DNA of 24,975 nt. It comes from Oscillibacter sp. GTDB lineage: Bacteria > Bacillota > Clostridia > Oscillospirales > Oscillospiraceae. Made by a program: the position numbers and the translations under genes. Under the pieces are notes generated by a model. That model ran no database searches. It was not told the origin of the DNA and worked only from the letters and a program-made list of their open reading frames with translations. Shown in pieces: positions 20,389-24,975 of this stretch. Position 1 is the first letter of the stretch. Every line of letters begins with the position of its first letter. The stretch covers positions 1 to 24,975 of the forward strand of contig DNFA01000043.1 of NCBI GenBank assembly GCA_003487665.1. Reading direction: 5' to 3'.

Positions 20389-21459
20389 GTGAAAAAATGG
20401 GTGAAGATATTGCTGATCGTCCTGCTGGCGGTGGTGCTGCTGGCGGCGGCGTATGTGGCCTATGTGTTCATCAGCTACCACCGCATCGGCGACCAGCCGT
20501 TGACGCCGGTGCAGACGCCGGACACCGCGCCGTCGCTGTCGGCGGGGGAGGCGTATACGCTGGTGTCGTGGAATATCGGCTTCGGCGCCTACGAGGAGGA
20601 CTACGGCTTCTTCATGGACGGCGGCACGGAGTCCCGCGCCTGGTCGAAGGAGCGCCTGACGGCCAACATGGACGCCATCGCCGGGTATCTCAAGCAGCAG
20701 GACGCGGATTTCTATCTCCTGCAGGAGGTGGACACGGACGCCACCCGCAGCTACCATGTGGACGAGCGGGAGCCGCTGTACGCCGCTCTGTTTGACAAGA
20801 GCAGCGTGTTCTGCCAGAACTACGACTCGCCCTACCTGCTGTACCCGCTGACGAAGCCCCACGGTGCGTCTCAGTCCGGGCTGCTGACCTTCGCGCCGGT
20901 GAACATCGCGGCGGCGAACCGGGTGGAGCTGCCGGTGGAAGGCGGCTTCATGAAGCTGCTGGATCTGGATCGCTGCTATTCCGTCAGCCGCATCCCGGCG
21001 GAGGGCGGCAAAGAGCTGGTGCTGTACGACCTGCACCTGTCGGCCTATACCAGCGACGGCACCATCGCCACCGAGCAGCTGAAGCTGCTGCTGGCGGACA
21101 TGCAGGCGGAGTACGACGCGGGCAACTGGTGCGTGGCCGGCGGCGACTTCAACAAGGATCTGCTGGGGGATTCCTCCGCCTATTTCGGCGCGGCGGATCA
21201 GGAATATTCCTGGGCGCAGCCTATACCGGAGGGTGTGTTCGACGGCTATGACGTGCAGCTGGTGGCGCCGCTGGACGAGAGCGACCCCGTACCCAGCTGC
21301 CGCAACGCCGACAGTGCCTATCACGCGGGACAGTACGTCCTGACGGTGGACGGCTTCATGGTCACGCCCAACGTGACCGTCAGCGACTCCGCCGTGCTGG
21401 ACACGGGCTTCGCCTACTCCGACCACAACCCGGTGAAAATGACGTTCACGCTGAACTGA
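20389..21459 (+). CDS. Membrane-anchored endonuclease/exonuclease/phosphatase (EEP) family hydrolase
   Basis: 356 aa, GTG start with GAGGAGG 7 bases upstream. Seen: N-terminal membrane anchor at about 7-28 (LLIVLLAVVLLAAAYVAYVF), then the EEP core on the outer side, with SWNIGFG (60-66), LQEVD (111-115, metal-binding Glu), YDLHLSAY (213-220), GGDFNKD (251-257) and the terminal SDHNPV (344-349). These are the Mg-dependent catalytic residues of the DNase I/sphingomyelinase/inositol-phosphatase fold. Inference: an extracytoplasmic phosphodiesterase or phosphatase. The fold does not tell whether lipid, nucleotide or sugar phosphate is the substrate. Single-gene unit closed by a strong terminator. 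Confidence 0.9.
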   Translation: MKKWVKILLIVLLAVVLLAAAYVAYVFISYHRIGDQPLTPVQTPDTAPSLSAGEAYTLVSWNIGFGAYEEDYGFFMDGGTESRAWSKERLTANMDAIAGYLKQQDADFYLLQEVDTDATRSYHVDEREPLYAALFDKSSVFCQNYDSPYLLYPLTKPHGASQSGLLTFAPVNIAAANRVELPVEGGFMKLLDLDRCYSVSRIPAEGGKELVLYDLHLSAYTSDGTIATEQLKLLLADMQAEYDAGNWCVAGGDFNKDLLGDSSAYFGAADQEYSWAQPIPEGVFDGYDVQLVAPLDESDPVPSCRNADSAYHAGQYVLTVDGFMVTPNVTVSDSAVLDTGFAYSDHNPVKMTFTLN

Positions 21460-21493
21460 GCAAAAAGAACCGCCTCCCGGCGGTTCTTTTTGC
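21460..21493. terminator. Intrinsic terminator after the EEP hydrolase
   Basis: A 15-pair stem (GC plus AAAAAGAACCGCC and its complement) with a TCCC loop, starting at the stop codon. Symmetric A/T flanks make it usable from both strands. Confidence 0.9.
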
Positions 21494-21495
21494 CT

Positions 21496-21600
21496 GTAGG
21501 GGACGCCCCCGGTGTCGCTCCGTAGGGGACAGCGTCCCCGACGTCCCGTTTCGCACGGTTCTCGTCCTGCTTTGTAGGGGCGGACGACTCTGTCCGCCCG
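21496..21600. repeat. Cluster of three GTAGGGG-headed inverted-repeat units
   Basis: GTAGGGG occurs at 21496, 21532 and 21574. Each copy is followed by sequence pairing back on the G-run: ACGCCCCC, ACAGCGTCCCC, and GGGGCGGAC with GTCCGCCC around GACTCT. They lie between the EEP hydrolase terminator and the DUF2812 stop. Their form is that of small dispersed intergenic repeats, as I recall them from gut Oscillospiraceae. No protein is encoded. Confidence 0.6.
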
Positions 21601-21615
21601 CCTGTACTTTACGCA

Positions 21616-22713
21616 TCACGTTCTTGCGAAGACGTCCAGCGCGTCCGTCAGGCGCTGCCCTCCGTCATAGCCGATGCACCAGACCTCCTTGCCGTCCTGC
21701 AGCACCAGCAGCTGCCCGCCGTAGGGATCTGCGTCCGCGGCGTACCATGCGTGCTCCCAGCCGGGGACGGTGATCGTCTCCGCGCCGGCCTCCTGCGCCT
21801 GCTCGCGGGCGTAGCCCTCCGCCAGCCATGTCCACGCGATCCGGTACACATCGACGTCATAGTACCCGCCGTCGTAGAAATTGGAAAGCGTCAGATCCTT
21901 CTGCCGCAGGTACCGGTGGCGGCTCAGCGGCTCCGGGGTGACTGTCGCCCACTGGAGGTTGCTTTGCATACCGGGAAAGACCTCCGACACCGTGGGCGCG
22001 GGGAAGTCCGCCACGGGGATGTCCCTGCCGGATCGTGTGTACGTCACCAGCAGCACCAGGCACAGTGCCAGACCCGCCAGCGGCAGGAGGTTCGCCGACA
22101 GGCGGATGGCGCGCCAGCGCCGCAGCTGGGCGGGAGAGCGGCGGGTGCGCTGCAGCAGCCTGCGTCTCCGTGTGGTCACAGCGCCGATGATGCAGGCGAT
22201 GCTGCTGATGAGCCACGACAGCACCAGCAGCGCCGCGCAGAGGAACAGACCTCCGTAGCCGTTCAGCAGCATATCGCAGATACCGGAGAAGCCCGGTACG
22301 CCCCGCAGCACCACCACATAGAGCCACACGGGGATCAGACAGATGAGGGCGATGCTCCACAGTATCTGACTTCTCAGCTTCTTGTCCAGCACCTGGTGGA
22401 GCGTCTCCTCGTCGGTGTTCAGCTCCGGTGCGGCGGGGTCGTCACAGCGGTAGATGTCCAGATACGGTGTCAGGTCGCAGACGTATTCCCAGCCCATCTC
22501 CCGATAGGCGGCGATACGCGCCTTCTCGTCGGTATACCCGATGTTCCGCTTTACGTCGATGCGGTAGCGCACAGCGCGGGGCGTGTCCCGCCGGAAGGAC
22601 ATGGCGGTGCCGAAGCGTGTTTCCAGCGGGAAAAGCCCCTTCTGTGCCTGTTCGTCCAGCCAGTCCTCGATGGCGTCTACCTGATAGAAGTAGTAGGGGA
22701 TGGTTTTCAGCAT
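21616..22713 (-). CDS. DUF2812 domain membrane protein paired with PadR
   Basis: 365 aa. Seen: an N-terminal soluble DUF2812 domain (MLKTIPYYFYQVDAIEDWLDEQAQKG split over its first helix, then GW.YV.. at 74-78), three hydrophobic spans at about 116-137, 154-180 and 205-226 with an Arg-rich cytoplasmic loop (RRRRLLQRTRRS, 182-193), and a C-terminal part of about 135 residues. Family knowledge: DUF2812 genes commonly follow a PadR regulator in Firmicutes, and their function is unknown. It overlaps the PadR gene by 7 bases, so it is co-expressed and probably under its repression. Confidence 0.85.
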   Translation of the reverse strand: MLKTIPYYFYQVDAIEDWLDEQAQKGLFPLETRFGTAMSFRRDTPRAVRYRIDVKRNIGYTDEKARIAAYREMGWEYVCDLTPYLDIYRCDDPAAPELNTDEETLHQVLDKKLRSQILWSIALICLIPVWLYVVVLRGVPGFSGICDMLLNGYGGLFLCAALLVLSWLISSIACIIGAVTTRRRRLLQRTRRSPAQLRRWRAIRLSANLLPLAGLALCLVLLVTYTRSGRDIPVADFPAPTVSEVFPGMQSNLQWATVTPEPLSRHRYLRQKDLTLSNFYDGGYYDVDVYRIAWTWLAEGYAREQAQEAGAETITVPGWEHAWYAADADPYGGQLLVLQDGKEVWCIGYDGGQRLTDALDVFART

Positions 22714-23036
22714 GGCGGTTCCTCCTCTCCGCGTACCGCGTCCGCGTCCCGCAGGCAGCGGCGCAGACGCGCGACCTCGTTGTCATACAGCTTGTCTCCG
22801 GCCTCTGTCGTCTCGTAGGTGCGGCGGCGGCCGTCCACCGCCGTCTCCCGGATCATCTGCTCGTCCGTCAGCTTGCCCAGTATGGTGTACAGCGTGCCGG
22901 GGCCCAGCACGATGCGCTTCTCCGTCCGGGCGGACACCCACTGGGCAATATCCGCCCCACACAGGGGTTGCTTTTGCAGCGCCATCAGCACATAGAACAT
23001 GGGTTCCGACAGGGAGTCCAGCGTTTTCCGCGGCAT
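22707..23036 (-). CDS. PadR-family transcriptional regulator
   Basis: 109 aa from the ATG at 23036, 9 bases after AAGGTGG. A GTG two codons upstream would sit too near the site. Seen: winged helix-turn-helix with EPMFYVLMALQKQPLCGADIA, then the PadR hallmark LGPGTLYTILGKLTDEQMI, then a wing with RRRTYETTEAG, and a short C-terminal dimer helix as in the small PadR-s2 group. Family role: a repressor released by small molecules or toxic compounds. Two palindromes cover its own promoter, giving direct evidence for autoregulation. It is the first gene, with the DUF2812 gene overlapping downstream. Confidence 0.93.
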   Translation of the reverse strand: MPRKTLDSLSEPMFYVLMALQKQPLCGADIAQWVSARTEKRIVLGPGTLYTILGKLTDEQMIRETAVDGRRRTYETTEAGDKLYDNEVARLRRCLRDADAVRGEEEPPC

Positions 23037-23055
23037 CTGCACTCACCACCTTGAA

Positions 23056-23094
23056 ATATCGTTCTACGATATTTATAACATCGTTTTACGATAT
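23056..23094. promoter_or_regulatory. Two PadR-like palindromic operators
   Basis: ATATCG-TTCTA-CGATAT (23056-23072) and ACATCG-TTTTA-CGATAT (23078-23094), with centres 22 base pairs apart (two helix turns). The second fills exactly the 17-base spacer of the padR promoter and the first covers the -10 edge and start region, so binding would block polymerase. Confidence 0.85.
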
Positions 23095-23100
23095 TGTCAA
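23072..23100 (-). promoter_or_regulatory. Promoter of the PadR/DUF2812 operon
   Basis: Minus strand: TTGACA (23095-23100), 17-base spacer, TATAAA (23072-23077), about 35 bases before the ATG. Overlapped by both operators. Confidence 0.85.
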
Positions 23101-23140
23101 GCGGAAGAAAAGAACGTTCAAAAAAATTTCAAAAAGGGGG

Positions 23141-23169
23141 TTGCAAAGCTGTCCGTTGTGTGGTAACAT
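23141..23169 (+). promoter_or_regulatory. Promoter of the riboswitch-controlled symporter
   Basis: TTGCAA (23141-23146), 17-base spacer, TAACAT (23164-23169). Both boxes are 4/6 matches, but placement about 60 bases before the aptamer is right. Confidence 0.5.
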
Positions 23170-23223
23170 ACGTCCATCAATTGAAAACAGCCCTGTGAAC
23201 CGCCCGGAATGGAAAGACCGGAC

Positions 23224-23351
23224 GGGGAGGGGACTCTGGAGAATCCCATTCAGTTGGGTGCCGAAGGTGCAAGGCGCGCAAGCGCCGAATCTCTCAGGCA
23301 AAAGGACGGAGCAGACGAGCTTTTCGCTTGTCACCTGCTGTCTCCAGAGTC
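23224..23351 (+). promoter_or_regulatory. Glycine riboswitch, single aptamer
   Basis: The aptamer core is clear: TCTGGAGAATCCC, then GTGCCGAAGGTGCAAG (from 23259), then ATCTCTCAGGCAAAAGGACG (23289-23308). Only one aptamer is present. The downstream GACGAGC/GCTTGTC hairpin (from 23313) could be the remnant second aptamer known from singlet glycine riboswitches. GACTCTGGAGA (23232-23242) is exactly complementary to TCTCCAGAGTC (23341-23351), closing the whole element and overlapping the terminator's 5' arm, so stem and terminator exclude each other. If glycine stabilises the closing stem, the switch is ON with glycine. Confidence 0.93.
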
Positions 23352-23376
23352 GCCGTTTTCCGGCGGCTCTATTTTT
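23346..23376 (+). terminator. Riboswitch expression-platform terminator
   Basis: AGAGTCGCCG pairs with CGGCGGCTCT (one U-G pair) around TTTTC, then ATTTTT. Its 5' arm shares six bases with the riboswitch closing stem, as expected for a conditional terminator. Confidence 0.85.
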
Positions 23377-23395
23377 ATGCAAGGAGAAAGAAACC

Positions 23396-24802
23396 ATGGA
23401 ATCTGTATTGTTTCCCATCGTATCCAAGATCAACGAGTACCTCAGCAACTACATCCTCATCTTCCTGCTGATGGGCGTTGGCCTGTGGTACTCCATCAAG
23501 ACCCGGTTCGTGCAGGTGCGCTGCTTCGGCGAGGGTATGAAGAAGTTCTTCGGCGAGATGAACCTCCGCGGCGGCGCCCAGAAGAGCGGCATGACCTCCT
23601 TCCAGGCGCTGGCCACCGCCATCGCCGCGCAGGTGGGCACCGGCAACATCGTGGGCGCCTCCGGCGCCATCCTCACCGGCGGCCCGGGCGCCATCTTTTG
23701 GATGTGGATCATCGCCTTCTTCGGCATGGCCACCATCTACGCTGAGGCGACGCTGGCGCAGAAGACCCGTATCGTGGATGCCAACGGCAACATCAAGGGC
23801 GGCCCCGTCTACTACATCACCACCGCGTTCAAGGGCGGCTTCGGCAAGTTCCTGGCAGGCTTCTTCGCTGTGTCTATCATTCTGGCGCTGGGCTTCATGG
23901 GCTGCATGGTGCAGTCCAACTCCATCGGCTCCACCATGGAAACGGCCTTCGGCGTCCCCTCCTGGGTCATGGGTATCGTGCTGGTGATCATCTGCGCGAT
24001 CATCTTCCTGGGCGGCGTGCAGCGTCTGGCGGCTGTCACTGAAAAGCTGGTGCCCATCATGGCGGGCGTCTTCCTGCTGGGCGGTCTGGCCATTCTGGTC
24101 TGCCGCATCAAGTATGTCCCCGCCACCTTCGGTATGATCTTCAAGTATGCCTTCCAGCCCCAGGCCATCATCGGCGGCGGCTTCGGCTACGCCCTCAAGA
24201 CCGCTATCTCCCAGGGCGCCAAGCGCGGCCTGTTCTCCAACGAGGCCGGTATGGGCTCCACGCCCCACGCCCACGCGCAGGCCAACGTGAAGCACGCCCA
24301 CGATCAGGGCGTGGTGGCCATGATCGGTGTGTTTATCGACACCTTCGTGGTGCTGACCCTGAACGCTCTGGTCATCATCTGCACCCTGTACACCAAGGAC
24401 GGCATCCTGGCCACCGGCGTGATCCCCGAGGGCATCGGCAAGACCAATCTGGCGCAGACCGCCTTCGGTTCCGTGTTCGGCGCCAGCCTGGGCGCCAAGT
24501 TTGTGGCGGTCTGCCTGCTGTTCTTCGCCTTCTCCACCATCCTCAGCTGGAACCTGTTCGGCAAGATCAACGCCGACTACCTGTTCGGCAAAAAGAACGG
24601 CAAGCTGTGCAGCGTGATCTACACCATCATCGCGCTGGTGTTCATCTTCCTGGGCACCGTCTCCGGCAGCGACTTCGTGTGGGAAGTCACCGACATGTTC
24701 AACAACTTCATCGTGCTGCCCAACGTTATCGCCCTGTTCGCCCTGACGGGCATGGTGGTGGCCAGCCTCAACGAGATGAAAAAGGACAAGCTGAAGGTAT
24801 AA
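23396..24802 (+). CDS. Sodium:alanine/glycine symporter (AGCS family)
   Basis: 468 aa from the ATG behind AAGGAGAAAG. The frame upstream runs through the riboswitch and is rejected. Seen: about ten hydrophobic helices, the AGCS signature in AQVGTGNIVGASGAILTGGPGAIFWMW (split at residues about 78-104), a central FSNEAGMGSTPHAHA motif, and a Lys-rich end EMKKDKLKV. Family role: Na+-coupled uptake of alanine, glycine or D-alanine across the cytoplasmic membrane. The glycine riboswitch upstream points to glycine as substrate. Single-gene unit. Confidence 0.95.
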   Translation: MESVLFPIVSKINEYLSNYILIFLLMGVGLWYSIKTRFVQVRCFGEGMKKFFGEMNLRGGAQKSGMTSFQALATAIAAQVGTGNIVGASGAILTGGPGAIFWMWIIAFFGMATIYAEATLAQKTRIVDANGNIKGGPVYYITTAFKGGFGKFLAGFFAVSIILALGFMGCMVQSNSIGSTMETAFGVPSWVMGIVLVIICAIIFLGGVQRLAAVTEKLVPIMAGVFLLGGLAILVCRIKYVPATFGMIFKYAFQPQAIIGGGFGYALKTAISQGAKRGLFSNEAGMGSTPHAHAQANVKHAHDQGVVAMIGVFIDTFVVLTLNALVIICTLYTKDGILATGVIPEGIGKTNLAQTAFGSVFGASLGAKFVAVCLLFFAFSTILSWNLFGKINADYLFGKKNGKLCSVIYTIIALVFIFLGTVSGSDFVWEVTDMFNNFIVLPNVIALFALTGMVVASLNEMKKDKLKV

Positions 24803-24815
24803 GGCATAAACAAGC

Positions 24816-24841
24816 CGGGGAGAGGCGGCAGCCTCTCCCCG
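24816..24841 (+). terminator. Strong hairpin after the symporter gene
   Basis: CGGGGAGAGGC pairs perfectly with GCCTCTCCCCG around a GGCA loop, 13 bases after the stop. No T-run follows, so termination is likely but not canonical. Confidence 0.55.
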
Positions 24842-24895
24842 CTGTCCTTCGAACGGAGCGTTTCTAAAAAAATCAGAAAAAAGCGAAATAAGGGG

Positions 24896-24924
24896 TTGAC
24901 ATTTTGGAAGACCTCTGCTATATT
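24896..24924 (+). promoter_or_regulatory. Promoter of the tRNA unit at the window end
   Basis: TTGACA (24896-24901), 17-base spacer, TATATT (24919-24924). A small GTCGGC/GCCGAC hairpin follows in the 5' leader, about 20 bases before the tRNA. Confidence 0.85.
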
Positions 24925-24955
24925 ATACAAGTCGGCAGCGCCGACCACCCGATGT

Positions 24956-24975
24956 GGGGGTATAGCTCAGCTGGG
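24956..24975 (+). tRNA. tRNA 5' end, cut by the window edge, probably tRNA-Ala
   Basis: GGGGGTA acceptor strand, T8, A9, GCTC D-stem, A14 and the G18-G19 pair fit the tRNA pattern exactly. The GGGGGTATAGCTCAGCTGGG start resembles clostridial tRNA-Ala, but the anticodon lies outside, so the identity is provisional. Confidence 0.8.

Noticed and set aside
1..24975. CRISPR array, prophage, insertion sequence or integrase
   Set aside because: No regularly spaced repeats, transposase, integrase, terminase or terminal repeats were found on either strand.

Overview
The window reads as chromosome of a GC-rich (about 60%) Firmicute, most like a gut clostridium of the Oscillospiraceae. Supporting signs are the T-box and glycine riboswitch leaders, strong GGAGG ribosome sites, TTG/GTG starts, consensus TTGACA-17-TATAAT promoters, 2-hydroxyacyl-CoA dehydratase family genes and a short FTR-like protein. 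I cannot name a genus.

Layout. 1-1.3 kb: an ECF sigma factor with an overlapping zinc anti-sigma gene (minus). 1.4-3.4 kb (minus): secreted SH3/NlpC-P60 hydrolase, unknown 99-aa protein, CooT-type nickel-binding protein (59 aa) and a His-rich 79-aa protein. 3.6-7.0 kb (plus, divergent): dehydratase-like operon 1, with a 397-aa and a 548-aa subunit, a 71-aa membrane protein and a CsoR-family metal sensor with a His-rich tail. 7.1-11.1 kb: small cationic membrane protein, htpG, and asnB (minus) behind an Asn-type T-box. 11.6-17.1 kb (minus): operon 2, with a CooC-like Ni-insertion ATPase, paralogous 399-aa and 595-aa subunits, the [4Fe-4S] activase, a 55-aa membrane protein related to the 71-aa one, and a stand-alone protein resembling the middle domain of acetyl-CoA synthase. 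17.4-19.3 kb (plus): two P-loop kinase-like proteins and an FTR-like iron-sulfur protein. 19.3-20.3 kb (minus): lspA and rhomboid. 20.4-21.5 kb: membrane-anchored EEP hydrolase. 21.6-23.1 kb (minus): PadR/DUF2812 pair under a promoter covered by PadR-like operators. 23.1-24.8 kb: glycine riboswitch and AGCS symporter. The window ends inside a tRNA, probably Ala.

The most unusual content is the set of genes from 3.0 to 17.1 kb. Two paralogous two-subunit dehydratase/reductase-like enzymes are surrounded by parts normally met in nickel CODH/ACS biology (CooC with its CxC motif, CooT with Cys2, an ACS-like domain with a Cys cluster) and by His-rich metal proteins. Each operon also carries a copy of the same tiny membrane protein. 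I infer an anaerobic low-potential reductase system with a nickel (or other metal) connection and a membrane-associated component. The substrate cannot be read from sequence. The rest of the window is ordinary housekeeping with several well-formed RNA and operator control elements.
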